Below are positions 16,258-25,903 of a stretch of DNA of 64,000 nucleotides, piece by piece. The stretch comes from Lachnospiraceae bacterium (GTDB lineage: Bacteria; Bacillota; Clostridia; Lachnospirales; Lachnospiraceae): contig JAFSDJ010000100.1 in the NCBI GenBank assembly GCA_017436305.1, positions 1 through 64,000 of the forward strand, given 5' to 3'. The notes beneath the pieces are model-generated. The model was not told where the DNA came from, did not search any database, and saw nothing but the letters and a program-made list of their open reading frames with translations. How positions within the stretch are numbered: position 1 is the stretch's first letter; every line of letters starts with the position of its first letter. The position numbers were made by a program, and so were the translations under genes.

Positions 16258-16884
16258 ATGAAAAAGAAATTATTACTTACAGGGATACTTTTTTGTACAT
16301 TGTTCTGCTTTAGTGCCTGTGGAGAAACTTCACAGCCTCAGAGTAAGGAAGAAGCAGTAACATCTACAGAAGCTGCCGGTGAGAATGAAGAGAAAAATAC
16401 AGAAGAAGCAGATAGTACAAAAGAAACAGAAGCAAATGTAACTGCTGACGCAAGTGACGCAGATGCAGATTCTTTAGGAGAAAATAATAAAGAGCAGAAG
16501 GTGCTTATTTACTACGGGAATGATAATGCAGATGGCATTATCTATAAAGAGGTTACAGTAAAAGGTCTTTCACCGGAGAATTTGATTAAAGAACTTGCGA
16601 AAGTAAACATTGTTTCTATGGATACAAAAGTAAAATCCGTTTATGTAGATGATGCAGACAAAAAACTTTTACATTTAGATATGTCCAAAGAGTTTTCGGA
16701 ATATCTGTCCATGATGGGAACTGCCGGAGAATATATTGTGTTAGGCGGACTTGTAGATACCTTTTTAGATGCCTATGACTGTGAAAAAGTAAAAGTTACT
16801 GTGGAGGGAAAAACACTGGAAACAGGTCATGCAACTTATGAGGGAGAATTACAGTTTTTTGAAGTTTATAAAACAGAAGAATAA
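16258..16884 (+). CDS. GerMN-domain lipoprotein
   Basis: This 208-residue lipoprotein has a basic start, a hydrophobic core and lipobox FSAC (Cys21). An acidic, low-complexity Thr/Glu/Asp linker (about 22-80) follows, then a globular domain with KVLIYYGNDNADG, LIKELAKVNIV and DMSKEFSEYLSMMGTAGEYI, which fits the GerMN fold of spore-germination and sporulation proteins. It should sit on the outer face of the membrane. The ATG at 16258 is chosen because AAGGAGG (16244-16250) is seven bases upstream; the ATG at 16252 is too close. It is single, with a terminator-like hairpin at 16991. Confidence 0.8.
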   Translation: MKKKLLLTGILFCTLFCFSACGETSQPQSKEEAVTSTEAAGENEEKNTEEADSTKETEANVTADASDADADSLGENNKEQKVLIYYGNDNADGIIYKEVTVKGLSPENLIKELAKVNIVSMDTKVKSVYVDDADKKLLHLDMSKEFSEYLSMMGTAGEYIVLGGLVDTFLDAYDCEKVKVTVEGKTLETGHATYEGELQFFEVYKTEE

Positions 16885-16990
16885 AGTCAGGCATTATTCC
16901 AACAATAGAAGAAATTGATGATTGTATAGCAAAAAAAACAATTTACCATCCTAAAAGGATTGCATTAATTGTCAAAATGTGGGTAAAATA

Positions 16991-17022
16991 AACAGACTCT
17001 AAAAAGTATAGGGTCTGTTTTT
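16991..17022 (+). terminator. Terminator between the GerMN gene and lrgA
   Basis: AACAGACTCTA pairs with TAGGGTCTGTT (one G-U), followed by TTTTG. It is only 38 bases before lrgA, so it could also attenuate lrgAB. Confidence 0.8.
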
Positions 17023-17059
17023 GTATGTAAAATCTGGAGAAAAGTTAGGAGTGACTTAC

Positions 17060-17437
17060 ATGAAGTATGTAAAACAATTTATGATTATTATTGGAATCAG
17101 TCTTATGGGAGAAATTTTTCATAGTTTGTTACCTTTGCCGGTACCGGCAAGTATATATGGGTTATTAATTCTATTTTTTGCTTTGATGACCGGAATTGTA
17201 AAATTAGAACAGATAGAAGAAGTTTCCGGTTTTTTTCTGGCTATCATGCCACTACTGTTTATTTCTCCAAGTGTAAGCCTGATTACGGTGGCGGACAAGC
17301 TGTTAAGTGGTTTTGTTCCTATAGTTGGCACCATTGTTTTATCTACTATTGTTACGACTGTGGTTACAGGAGTTGTAACACAAAGCATTATGAAGAAGTT
17401 TGGTAAAAGAAAAAGTGGGAAAGGAGTGGAAAAATGA
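17060..17437 (+). CDS. lrgA: CidA/LrgA family holin-like membrane protein
   Basis: This 125-residue protein has four hydrophobic segments and the LrgA signature: LLPLPVPASIYGLLILFF and FLAIMPLLFISPSVSLI. The family is holin-like and works with LrgB in murein hydrolase control or, in recent work, export of small organic acids; which applies here is open. The ATG at 17060 is served by AGGAG. Its stop overlaps the lrgB start (ATGA), so the two are translationally coupled. Confidence 0.88.
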   Translation: MKYVKQFMIIIGISLMGEIFHSLLPLPVPASIYGLLILFFALMTGIVKLEQIEEVSGFFLAIMPLLFISPSVSLITVADKLLSGFVPIVGTIVLSTIVTTVVTGVVTQSIMKKFGKRKSGKGVEK

Positions 17438-18129
17438 ACGAATTATTGTCTCAGTGGACTTATTTTGGCATGGCATTAAGTCTTATCTGTTACTTTTTTT
17501 CCCTTTGGCTTCAAAAAAAATTTAAGAAGCCTATATTTAATCCTTTGCTAATTTCTACCATTTTAATAATAGTATTTTTATTAATTTTTCAGGTTGATTA
17601 CGAAACCTATAATGCAGGCGCAAGATATATTACTTACTTTTTAACACCGGCAACTATTTGTCTGGCAGTTCCTTTATATAAGCAGTTTCAGGTGTTAAAG
17701 AAAAATGCGCTGGCAATTTTTGTGGGAGTTTTTGCGGGGTGTCTGGCTCACGGTGTAGTTGTAGGCGGGATGGTAGTTGTATGCAAAATGACTCCGGAAC
17801 TTTTAGGTGCTTTGCTTCCTAAATCAGTAACCACAGCCATTGCACTTGGAATTTGTGAAGAGCTTGGAGGAATTTCCGGTATTGCTACGGTAGGTACTAT
17901 GATTGCCGGGTTAATGGGAGCTATTCTTAGTCCAAGTCTCCTAAAGTGGTTTCGAATAACAGAACCGGTGGCCCAGGGACTTTGTGTAGGAACTGCTTCA
18001 CATGCGGTAGGTACTTCTAAAATGGTTGAGCTTGGTGAGGTGCAGGGGGCTATGAGTTCTCTGGCTATTGTGGTAACCGGATTAATCACAGTTGTGCTTG
18101 CACCTGTTTTTTATTCTCTTTTTGTGTAA
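17434..18129 (+). CDS. lrgB: LrgB family membrane protein
   Basis: This 231-residue polytopic protein has the LrgB/YohK pattern: LPKSVTTAIALGICEELGGI, an ATVGTMIAGLMGA helix and CVGTASHAVGTSKMVELG near the C-terminus. It pairs with the LrgA-type partner. In Bacillus the homologous PftAB/YsbAB transports pyruvate; here the substrate cannot be read from the sequence. No LytST-type two-component system is adjacent. Confidence 0.9.
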   Translation: MNELLSQWTYFGMALSLICYFFSLWLQKKFKKPIFNPLLISTILIIVFLLIFQVDYETYNAGARYITYFLTPATICLAVPLYKQFQVLKKNALAIFVGVFAGCLAHGVVVGGMVVVCKMTPELLGALLPKSVTTAIALGICEELGGISGIATVGTMIAGLMGAILSPSLLKWFRITEPVAQGLCVGTASHAVGTSKMVELGEVQGAMSSLAIVVTGLITVVLAPVFYSLFV

Positions 18130-18245
18130 AAATAAGTATTATTAAAGTTTAAATATAAAATTCTTCATAAAATAAAAAGGAATTATCGATTTTTTGGCGA
18201 ATATTAATAAAGGTGGTAAAAATTGGAGAGCTTTAAGGGGTAATT

Positions 18246-19253
18246 ATGACAATTAGAGAGCATTTAGAAGAAAGAGAAAGTGAATATTTAAGTCCATATG
18301 CCTGCTTAAGTAAAAATTCCAGAGGAAGGTTTAAGGACGAGGAACAGTGTGATATACGCCCGGTATTTCAGCGAGACAGGGACAGGATTTTGCATAGTAA
18401 GTCTTTTAGAAGGTTAAAGGATAAAACGCAGGTTTTTTTGACTCCTGATGGAGATCATTACCGTACCAGGCTTACTCATACCTTGGAGGTTTCTCAAAAT
18501 GCCAGAACTATAGCAAAGGCCCTATCCTTAAATGAAGACTTGGTAGAAGCTATTGCCCTTGGTCATGATTTAGGGCATACGCCTTTTGGGCATGCGGGAG
18601 AACGGGCTTTAGATAAGGTGTGTCCATTAGGCTTTGTACATAGCGAACAAAGTGTCCGGACCGTAGAGGTTTTGGAAAAGGAAGGGATGGGCTTAAACCT
18701 TACTTGGGAAGTAAGAGACGGTATTCGCAATCACCAGACTGCCAATACTCCGGGGACCCTGGAAGGAAAAATAGTGCGGCTTTCTGATAAAATCGCTTAT
18801 ATTCATCACGATATGGACGATGCTATCCGAGCAAATCTTTTAAGTGATAAGGATGTGCCATGGTCTATCGGTAAAGTGATTGGTTATACTACCAGAGAAA
18901 GATTAGATCATTTTATCCATGACATTGTAGTAAACAGTCGTGATAAGGATGATATTATTATGTCTGAGCCGGTAGCCAAAGCCATGAAGGATTTAAGAGA
19001 ATTCATGTTTGAAAACATATATCAGAATCCCATTGCCAAAAGTGAGGAAAGCAAGGCGGAAATGCTTATTGAGTCTCTTTACACTTATTATCTTCACCAT
19101 CTGGAGCTTTTACCCAAAGAGCTTTTACGAATTATGGAGAGAGATAATACTCCGGCAGAAAGGATTGTGTGTGACCATATAGCTGGTATGACAGACCGTT
19201 TTGCCATTGCCAAATACGAGGAAATCTATATTCCAAAAACATGGCATGGTTAA
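18246..19253 (+). CDS. dgt: Deoxyguanosinetriphosphate triphosphohydrolase-like protein
   Basis: This 335-residue HD-domain dNTPase contains RRLKDKTQVF, RTRLTHTLEVSQNARTIA, and the HD motif ALGHDLGHTPFGHAGERAL, as well as RNHQT, all diagnostic of the Dgt family. It hydrolyses dNTPs to nucleoside and triphosphate and so tunes dNTP pools. It opens the dgt-dnaG-rpoD cluster commonly seen in clostridia. Length fits the shorter Firmicutes type. The ATG follows AAGGGG. Confidence 0.92.
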   Translation: MTIREHLEERESEYLSPYACLSKNSRGRFKDEEQCDIRPVFQRDRDRILHSKSFRRLKDKTQVFLTPDGDHYRTRLTHTLEVSQNARTIAKALSLNEDLVEAIALGHDLGHTPFGHAGERALDKVCPLGFVHSEQSVRTVEVLEKEGMGLNLTWEVRDGIRNHQTANTPGTLEGKIVRLSDKIAYIHHDMDDAIRANLLSDKDVPWSIGKVIGYTTRERLDHFIHDIVVNSRDKDDIIMSEPVAKAMKDLREFMFENIYQNPIAKSEESKAEMLIESLYTYYLHHLELLPKELLRIMERDNTPAERIVCDHIAGMTDRFAIAKYEEIYIPKTWHG

Positions 19254-19266
19254 AAATAAAGGGAGT

Positions 19267-19293
19267 GTTACCGGGAACGGAGTGAACAGTAAC
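19267..19293 (+). repeat. Short palindromic repeat, GTTAC...GTAAC family, copy C
   Basis: This 27-bp unit begins GTTACCGGGAACGG and ends AGTGAACAGTAAC. It lies between dgt and dnaG. Its right end runs directly into AAGGGAG, the ribosome binding site of dnaG. Confidence 0.8.
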
Positions 19294-19308
19294 AAGGGAG
19301 TATGAAAT

Positions 19309-21081
19309 ATGTACTATCCAGAGGAGATTGTAGAAGAGGTAAGACAAAAAAATGATATTGTAGATGTTATTTCCGGTTATGTGCGTATGCAAAAAAAGGG
19401 AGCCAGTTACTTTGGTCTTTGTCCTTTTCACAATGAAAAAACATCTTCATTTTCCGTGTCACCCCACAAGCAGATGTATTACTGTTTTGGTTGTGGAGCC
19501 GGAGGAAATGTATTTACCTTTATTATGAATTATGAAAATTATTCTTTTTCGGAAGCCATTAAAATGTTAGCAGACAGAGCAGGTGTGGCACTGCCCGAAA
19601 TCGAATATAATGAAGAAATGAAAAAAAAGGAAAGCAGGCGGGCCACTCTTTTAGAAATTAACAAGGAAGCAGCCACTTACTTTTTTTATCAGCTTCGGGA
19701 CAAGCATGGTCAGTTGGGCTATGATTATTTAAAAAAGAGAGAGCTTTCCGATGTGACAATAAAAAACTTCGGTCTTGGCTATTCCAACAAAACAAGCAAT
19801 GATTTGTATTTGTATCTAAAAAAGAAAGGCTACAGTGATGATCTTTTAAAGGATGCAGGACTTGTAAGTTTTAGTGAAAAAATCGGAATGTGTGATAAAT
19901 TCTGGAACCGGGTAATGTTCCCTATTCAGGATATTAATCACCGGGTTATAGGCTTTGGTGGAAGAGTTATGGGCGATGGAGAACCGAAATATTTAAATTC
20001 CCCGGAAACAGAGATTTTTGATAAAAGCCGGAATTTATACGGTTTAAATTTCGCAAGAACTTCCCGTAAGGGGAATATGATTTTATGCGAAGGTTATATG
20101 GATGTGATTGCACTTCATCAGGCAGGATTTAATCAGGCAGTAGCATCACTTGGAACTGCTTTTACAAGTGGTCAGGCTAATCTGTTAAGGCGTTATACGG
20201 ACCAGGTGCTTCTGTCTTACGATAGTGATGGTGCAGGTACAAAAGCTGCCCTTAGAGCAATCGGCATTTTAAGGGAGGTAGGACTCACCGGAAAGGTCAT
20301 TAATTTAGAACCCTATAAGGATCCTGATGAGTTTATTAAAAATTTGGGAACCGAAGCTTTTGACAAGCGCATGGAGGAAGCGGAAAACAGCTTTTTCTTC
20401 GAACTTCGTATTTTGCAAAGAGATTTTGATTTAAAAGACCCGGAGGCAAAAACCAAATTCCATAACGAAATTGCAAGAAGATTATGCAACTTTCAGGAAG
20501 AAGTGGAACGGGAAAATTATATTGAAGCAGTAGCAGAGCGGTATCACATAGGCTTTGAAAACTTAAGAAAGCTTGTGTACGGCTATGCAGCAAAAACAGG
20601 ACTTGCCAAAGAAGCTACAAGGCTGAAATCCGGTATTCAAAGCAAAGAAAAGAAAGAGGATTCCGGTGTTACGGCACAAAAGCTTTTATTTACCTGGCTT
20701 ATTGAAGAACCAAAGACTTATCCTATCGTTAAAAAATATATAGAAGTAAGCGATTTTACCCATCCTCTTTATGTAAAGGTGGCAGAAAAGCTTTTTGCAG
20801 AGTTAGAGACAGGTAACTTGAATCCGGCAGGCATTATCAGTATGTTTACGGATGAGGTAGAGCAGAGAGAGGTTGCTGCTTTATTTAATACTAAGTTAGC
20901 AGCTTTGGAGACCAAGCAGGATCGGGATAAGGCATTTCGGGATATTATTATTAAGGTAAAAGAATGCAGCTATCAATACCATACTGAGCAGATGGGAAGG
21001 GATGTAAGTGCCTTAGATAAAGTAATAAAAGGCAAGAAAGCCTTAGAAGAACTGAAAAAAACGCATATTTCCTTAGAATAA
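19309..21081 (+). CDS. dnaG: DNA primase
   Basis: This 590-residue protein has the DnaG layout. An N-terminal zinc-binding domain comes first (Cys38, His41, Cys59, Cys62 in CPFH...CFGC). The RNA polymerase core follows, with VMFPIQDINHRVIGFGGR and a TOPRIM segment (MILCEGYMDVIALHQAGF, about residue 257 on; LLSYDSDGAGTKAA). A C-terminal helicase-interaction domain ends it. It makes RNA primers for replication. It precedes rpoD by 41 bases, the classical macromolecular-synthesis arrangement. AAGGGAG before ATG 19309 abuts repeat copy C. Confidence 0.96.
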   Translation: MYYPEEIVEEVRQKNDIVDVISGYVRMQKKGASYFGLCPFHNEKTSSFSVSPHKQMYYCFGCGAGGNVFTFIMNYENYSFSEAIKMLADRAGVALPEIEYNEEMKKKESRRATLLEINKEAATYFFYQLRDKHGQLGYDYLKKRELSDVTIKNFGLGYSNKTSNDLYLYLKKKGYSDDLLKDAGLVSFSEKIGMCDKFWNRVMFPIQDINHRVIGFGGRVMGDGEPKYLNSPETEIFDKSRNLYGLNFARTSRKGNMILCEGYMDVIALHQAGFNQAVASLGTAFTSGQANLLRRYTDQVLLSYDSDGAGTKAALRAIGILREVGLTGKVINLEPYKDPDEFIKNLGTEAFDKRMEEAENSFFFELRILQRDFDLKDPEAKTKFHNEIARRLCNFQEEVERENYIEAVAERYHIGFENLRKLVYGYAAKTGLAKEATRLKSGIQSKEKKEDSGVTAQKLLFTWLIEEPKTYPIVKKYIEVSDFTHPLYVKVAEKLFAELETGNLNPAGIISMFTDEVEQREVAALFNTKLAALETKQDRDKAFRDIIIKVKECSYQYHTEQMGRDVSALDKVIKGKKALEELKKTHISLE

Positions 21082-21122
21082 GGTTAAAATAGGAACAGAT
21101 TATGGAAGGAAGGACAACCCAA

Positions 21123-22232
21123 ATGGATGAAAACACAATGGCAAAGTTTGAGGAAAAATTAAAAAATCTCTTAAACCTTGCAAAAAAGAAAAAAAACGTT
21201 TTGGAATATCAGGAAATTAGTGATTTTTTCTCTGATATGCCATTAGAAGAGGACCAATTCGAGAAAATATTAGAAGCATTGGAACAGTCGGGAATTGACG
21301 TACTTCGTATTACTGAAAGTGATGAGCCTGATGAGGAAATCATCTTAACAGAAGAAGACGAAGTTGACGTAGAGAATATTGATTTGTCTGTGCCGGACGG
21401 AGTCAGCATCGAAGACCCGGTTCGTATGTACTTAAAGGAAATTGGTAAAGTACCTCTTTTAAGTGCAGAGGAAGAAATAGAACTGGCAAAGAGAATGGAA
21501 ATGGGTGATGAAGAAGCTAAGAAAAGATTAGCAGAGGCTAACCTTCGTCTGGTTGTTAGTATTGCAAAAAGATATGTGGGAAGAGGCATGCTGTTCCTTG
21601 ATTTAATTCAGGAAGGAAACTTAGGTCTCATTAAAGCAGTAGAAAAGTTTGACTATAGAAAAGGTTATAAGTTTTCTACTTATGCTACATGGTGGATTCG
21701 TCAGGCTATTACAAGAGCCATTGCAGATCAGGCAAGAACTATCCGTATTCCGGTTCACATGGTAGAAACTATTAACAAGCTTATTAGAGTTAGCAGACAG
21801 TTACTTCAGGAATTAGGACGTGAACCCACTCCGGAAGAAATTGCAGCAGAGATAAATATGCCGGAAGACAGAGTAAGAGAAATTTTAAAAATCTCTCAGG
21901 AGCCGGTTTCCTTAGAAACACCAATTGGTGAAGAGGAAGATTCTCATTTAGGAGATTTTATTCAGGATGATAATGTACCGGTACCGGCTGATGCGGCTGC
22001 ATTTACACTGTTAAGAGAACAGTTAGGAGAAGTACTTGATACTTTAACCGAGAGAGAACAGAAGGTATTAAAGCTTCGTTTCGGTTTAGACGATGGGCGT
22101 GCCAGAACTTTAGAGGAAGTTGGTAAGGAATTTAATGTAACAAGAGAGCGTATTCGTCAGATTGAAGCAAAGGCTCTTAGAAAATTGCGTCATCCAAGCA
22201 GAAGTAGAAAGTTAAAAGATTATTTAGACTAA
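21123..22232 (+). CDS. rpoD: Primary RNA polymerase sigma factor RpoD/SigA
   Basis: This 369-residue vegetative sigma factor has region 1.2 ([21 protein letters not shown]), region 2 ([40 protein letters not shown]), region 3 and region 4 ([38 protein letters not shown]). It directs most transcription. Region 1.1 is short, as in Firmicutes. The ATG at 21123 is preferred because AAGGAAGGA lies nine bases upstream; an in-frame ATG at 21102 with AGGA is the alternative and would add seven residues. Confidence 0.96.
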   Translation: MDENTMAKFEEKLKNLLNLAKKKKNVLEYQEISDFFSDMPLEEDQFEKILEALEQSGIDVLRITESDEPDEEIILTEEDEVDVENIDLSVPDGVSIEDPVRMYLKEIGKVPLLSAEEEIELAKRMEMGDEEAKKRLAEANLRLVVSIAKRYVGRGMLFLDLIQEGNLGLIKAVEKFDYRKGYKFSTYATWWIRQAITRAIADQARTIRIPVHMVETINKLIRVSRQLLQELGREPTPEEIAAEINMPEDRVREILKISQEPVSLETPIGEEEDSHLGDFIQDDNVPVPADAAAFTLLREQLGEVLDTLTEREQKVLKLRFGLDDGRARTLEEVGKEFNVTRERIRQIEAKALRKLRHPSRSRKLKDYLD

Positions 22233-22247
22233 CAGGCAGAGAAAAGT

Positions 22248-22958
22248 ATGGAATTATCAAAACGCTTAATGGCAGTTGCAGGGCTTGTAAAAAAAGGAGA
22301 CAGACCGGCAGATATTGGTTGTGATCACGGATATATTTCTATTTATCTCATAAAAGAGAAAGTATGCTCATCTATGATTGCCATGGACATTAACAAGGGG
22401 CCATTACTTCGTGCAAAGGAAAATGTTGAAAGAGAAGGACTGAGTCCTTACATAGAAACCAGATTGTCAGATGGTGCCAATGCTCTTTTAGAAGGAGAGG
22501 CAGATACGCTGATTCTTGCGGGGATGGGTGGAAAGCTTACCATTCACATTGTAGAAGAGGCATTAAAGCGCCTTACCTGTATAAGGAACCTGATTTTACA
22601 ACCACAGTCAGAAATCTGGCTTGTGCGTCAGTTTCTTATAGAACAGAAATTTTTTATTGTAAAAGAAGAAATGGTTTATGAGGATGGCAAATATTATCCA
22701 ATGATGCGGGCACAGCTTAAAAAGGATAGCTCTACTATGACTTACAGTAAAGAGGAAGCCTGCTATGGACCTTTACTTTTAAAAAGTAAGCATCCGGTGC
22801 TTTATGACTATTTACAATGGGAAAAGCAGACAATCACGGAAACCATAAAAAAGCTTGGGGACTTGGGAGAGGACGAAAAGGCTTTAAGACGCAGGGAACG
22901 AAAGAAAGAACTTGCGGATAAATTACAGTGTATTGAAACGTGTCTTACTATGTTTTAA
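22248..22958 (+). CDS. trmK: tRNA (adenine-22-N1)-methyltransferase TrmK
   Basis: This 236-residue protein has the Rossmann S-adenosylmethionine motif ADIGCDHGYISIYL (about 21-34), then LILAGMGGKLTIHIVEEAL and LILQPQSE, the pattern of TrmK (YqfN), which methylates A22 in the tRNA D-loop. Its place between rpoD and the Nif3-like gene matches Bacillus and many clostridia. The start follows the rpoD stop by 15 bases. Confidence 0.92.
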   Translation: MELSKRLMAVAGLVKKGDRPADIGCDHGYISIYLIKEKVCSSMIAMDINKGPLLRAKENVEREGLSPYIETRLSDGANALLEGEADTLILAGMGGKLTIHIVEEALKRLTCIRNLILQPQSEIWLVRQFLIEQKFFIVKEEMVYEDGKYYPMMRAQLKKDSSTMTYSKEEACYGPLLLKSKHPVLYDYLQWEKQTITETIKKLGDLGEDEKALRRRERKKELADKLQCIETCLTMF

Positions 22959-22970
22959 GGAGGTATTTTC

Positions 22971-23753
22971 ATGCGGTGTGAAATGATTATGGAAAAGCTG
23001 GAAGAACTTTCACCTGTTATGTATGCCAGTGAATGGGATAATGTAGGGCTACAAATTGGCAGACGGGATAAGGAAGTAAAAAGCATTTATATTGCTCTTG
23101 ATGCAACTGATGAGGTGATTGAGGATGCTATAAAAAAGGGAGCAGATATGCTGTTGACCCATCATCCTATGCTGTTTTCTCCGGTAAAGAAAATAACCGG
23201 TGAGAATTTTATAGGACGTAGAATCATAAAATTGATTCAGAATGATATTTCTTATTATGCCATGCACACCAATTTTGACGTAATGGGAATGGCTGATGCG
23301 GCGGCAGACGAAATTGGTCTGAAGCATCGAAAAGTGTTAGAGACTACATTTGAAGATGAGATTTCTAAGGAAGGTTTCGGTAGGATTGGAAAGCTTCCAA
23401 GGATTATGACACTTAGAGAATGTGTCCGGTTAGTAAAAGAGAAGTTTGGGATTGATAAAGTGAAGGTATTTGGAGATTTGGAGGCTGATTTGGAGGTGGC
23501 AGCCATTTCTCCCGGTTCCGGTAAATCCATGATAAAACATGCTATAAAAGGTGGAGCAGGAGTGTTAATTACAGGAGATATTGACCACCATGATGGTATG
23601 GATGCTGTGGCACAGGGGTTATTTATTATTGATGCAGGTCATTTTGGTTTGGAGCAGATATTTGTGCCTTATATGGAAGAGTACTTAAAAAGAGAGTGCA
23701 AAGACGTGGAAGTAATTGCCTATAAAGGAAACGCACCTTTTGTGATTTTATAG
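22971..23753 (+). CDS. Nif3-like dinuclear metal centre protein
   Basis: This 260-residue protein belongs to the NIF3/YqfO/DUF34 family. It has EWDNVGLQIGR near the N-terminus, DMLLTHHPMLF and an AMHTNFDV metal-ligand segment, and DIDHHDGMDAVAQGLFIIDAGHFGLE at the C-terminus. The family forms hexamers with two metals per subunit. GTP cyclohydrolase I type 2 and metal-chaperone roles have been proposed, but function is unsettled. Its start follows AAGGAGG. It lacks the middle YqfO insertion domain, being the short version. It is cotranscribed with trmK. Confidence 0.9.
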   Translation: MRCEMIMEKLEELSPVMYASEWDNVGLQIGRRDKEVKSIYIALDATDEVIEDAIKKGADMLLTHHPMLFSPVKKITGENFIGRRIIKLIQNDISYYAMHTNFDVMGMADAAADEIGLKHRKVLETTFEDEISKEGFGRIGKLPRIMTLRECVRLVKEKFGIDKVKVFGDLEADLEVAAISPGSGKSMIKHAIKGGAGVLITGDIDHHDGMDAVAQGLFIIDAGHFGLEQIFVPYMEEYLKRECKDVEVIAYKGNAPFVIL

Positions 23754-23828
23754 CTTATTAAAATATTATAATTATGAAGGTAGTGAGTAATCACGTATTT
23801 ATTATTTCATAGCTAGGGGGTAAAAGGT

Positions 23829-25484
23829 ATGGCAATGGTTACAATTGGAGGAGTAAAAAAAGAATATCCCATAGGAACAACTTATGAAGCAATTGCGAAT
23901 GAATTTCAGGGAGAATATGATGATTTAATCGCACTTGTTTTCGTAAACGGGAAAATGACAGAACTTAGTAAGAAATTAAAGGGTGACTGTGAGCTTAGCT
24001 TTATTACATTGCATGAGAGTGCAGGACACAAAACCTATGTAAGAACGGCTACATTTTTGTTACTTAAAGCGGTGGCAGATTTGTTGGGGGTTAAAAGTGC
24101 CTGTGAGGTGAAGGTTGAATTTGCTATTGGAAAGGGTTATTATTGTAGCAGCAATGGTGAATTGGAAATTACGCCGAAGCTGGCAGAGCAGGTAAATGAA
24201 AGAATGAAGGAGCTTGTAAGAGCAAACTATCCTATTAAGAAAGAGTCCTATCCAATAGATAAGGCAATTAAACTTTTTAAGGAAAGAGGGATGCAGGATA
24301 AAGAAAAACTGTTCCGTTTTCGAAGAAGCTCTTTTATAAATGTATATGAGTTAGATGGCTATTTTGATTATTTTTACGGACATATGCTGCCAAGTTGCGG
24401 ATATGTAAAGTATTTTGAAGTAATCTATTATGAAAATGGATTTATGTTAAATCTGCCTGAGCGTCATGCGCCAAAGGTGATTGATGAGTTTAAGCCAAGA
24501 CAGAAGCTATTTGATACATTAAAGCAGGCAAATGACTGGGGTGTTAAGCTTGGTATTGATACGGTAGGGGATTTAAACAATCAAATCTGCTCCGGCAAGT
24601 TAAGTGAAGTAATTTTAGTTCAGGAAGCATTACAGGAAAGAAGAATCGGGGAGATAGCAGAGGAAATTGCTGCAAGAGGCAACGTAAAATTTGTTATGAT
24701 TGCAGGACCTTCTTCCAGTGGTAAAACCAGTTTTTCACACAGACTTTCCATTCAGCTTCGGACCTATGGATTAACACCACATCCTATTGCTGTAGACGAT
24801 TATTTTGTGAATCGTGAAAAGACTCCAAGAGACGCAAACGGTGATTATAATTTTGAGTGTTTAGAGGCCATTGACTTAGAGCAGTTTAATAAGGATATGT
24901 GTGATTTGTTAGAAGGAAAAGAGGTTGAACTCCCAACTTTTAATTTTAAAACAGGTCAGAGAGAATATAAAGGAAATAAGAAAAAATTAGGCAAGGATGA
25001 CATTTTAGTAATCGAAGGAATTCATGCACTGAATGATAAAATGTCCCATTCTCTGCCAACGAGCAGCAAGTATAAGATTTACATTAGTGCTTTAACCAGT
25101 TTAAATATTGACGAGCACAACCGGATTCCAACAACTGATGGAAGACTTATCAGACGTATGGTAAGGGACGCCAGAACAAGAGGAACCTCTGCAAAGAGAA
25201 CTATTCAGATGTGGAGTTCTGTGCGCAGGGGAGAAGAAGAAAATATTTTCCCTTATCAGGAAAGTGCAGATACCTTTTTCAACTCAGCATTGATTTATGA
25301 ATTGGCTGTATTAAAGCAGTTTGCAGAACCGCTTTTATTTGATATTGAAAAAGGTGAACCGGAATATTATGAAGCAAAAAGACTTTTGAAATTTTTGGAA
25401 TATTTCTTAGGTGTCAGCAGTGAAAATCTGCCAAACAACTCTATTGTAAGAGAATTTGTAGGTGGAAGCTGTTTTAATGTATAA
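23829..25484 (+). CDS. TGS/ThrRS-N2-like domains fused to a uridine-kinase-type kinase
   Basis: The 551-residue protein joins three parts. Residues 1-60 form a TGS-like beta-grasp domain. Residues 61-160 resemble the N2 editing domain of threonyl-tRNA synthetase (FITLHESAGH, FAIGKGYY, ANYPIKKESYPIDKAIKLFK). A phosphoribulokinase/uridine kinase P-loop domain occupies about 285-520 (GPSSSGKTS 293-301, DDYFVN, EGIHAL). The N2 metal pattern HxxxH is altered to HESAGH, so tRNA editing is doubtful. It probably phosphorylates a nucleoside or related sugar, with an RNA- or nucleotide-sensing N-terminus (inference). This fusion recurs in clostridia and Thermotogae. Confidence 0.85.
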   Translation: MAMVTIGGVKKEYPIGTTYEAIANEFQGEYDDLIALVFVNGKMTELSKKLKGDCELSFITLHESAGHKTYVRTATFLLLKAVADLLGVKSACEVKVEFAIGKGYYCSSNGELEITPKLAEQVNERMKELVRANYPIKKESYPIDKAIKLFKERGMQDKEKLFRFRRSSFINVYELDGYFDYFYGHMLPSCGYVKYFEVIYYENGFMLNLPERHAPKVIDEFKPRQKLFDTLKQANDWGVKLGIDTVGDLNNQICSGKLSEVILVQEALQERRIGEIAEEIAARGNVKFVMIAGPSSSGKTSFSHRLSIQLRTYGLTPHPIAVDDYFVNREKTPRDANGDYNFECLEAIDLEQFNKDMCDLLEGKEVELPTFNFKTGQREYKGNKKKLGKDDILVIEGIHALNDKMSHSLPTSSKYKIYISALTSLNIDEHNRIPTTDGRLIRRMVRDARTRGTSAKRTIQMWSSVRRGEEENIFPYQESADTFFNSALIYELAVLKQFAEPLLFDIEKGEPEYYEAKRLLKFLEYFLGVSSENLPNNSIVREFVGGSCFNV

Positions 25485-25487
25485 TGG

Positions 25488-25513
25488 GTTACTTGTTATG
25501 TGTTAACGGTAAT
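25488..25513 (+). repeat. Diverged palindromic repeat, GTTAC family, copy I
   Basis: This 26-bp unit begins GTTACTTGTTATG and ends GTTAACGGTAAT. It aligns without gaps to copy A at 3277 with about six differences. It lies just downstream of the kinase stop, before rnpB. Confidence 0.5.
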
Positions 25514-25530
25514 TATAGTGATATAAATGT

Positions 25531-25875
25531 AAGTAGGACAGATGGTCGCGGCTGCCGTAAGGCAGGTGAGGAAAGTCCGGGCTTCGCAGGGCAGGATGCC
25601 GGATAACGTCCGGTGGAGGTGACTCCAAGGATAGTGCAACAGAAATATACCGCCGGTAAGCATATGCTTACCGGTAAGGGTGGAAGGGCAGTGTAAGAGA
25701 CTACCGCCTTCCTGGTAACAGGAGGGGCACATGTAAACCCCATCCGAAGCAAAACCAAATAGAAAACAAACTGGCGGCCCGTCAGGTTTTCAGGTAGGTT
25801 GCTTGAGGCATCTGGCAACAGATGTCCTAGATAGATGACCATCCAACGACATAACCCGGCTTACCGTCCTGCTTA
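25531..25875 (+). ncRNA. rnpB: RNase P RNA, bacterial class A
   Basis: The catalytic RNA that removes tRNA 5' leaders. Conserved parts in order are: AAGTAGGACAG at the 5' end, which pairs with GTCCTGCTT at the 3' end (P1); GAGGAAAGTCCGGGC (CR-I); ACAGAAATATACCGCC; the GTGTAAGAGACTACCGC region; ACCCCATCCGAAGCAA...CAAATAGA; and GATAGATGACCATC near the 3' end (CR-V). Length of about 345 fits. Ends are set by the P1 helix and may be off by a few bases. Confidence 0.95.
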
Positions 25876-25903
25876 CTTTATATAAATAAAAGGATATACA
25901 ATC

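Noticed and set aside
25496..25842. Minus-strand open frames over rnpB
   Set aside because: The stretch is an RNase P RNA gene with its conserved regions in place; these frames are chance.
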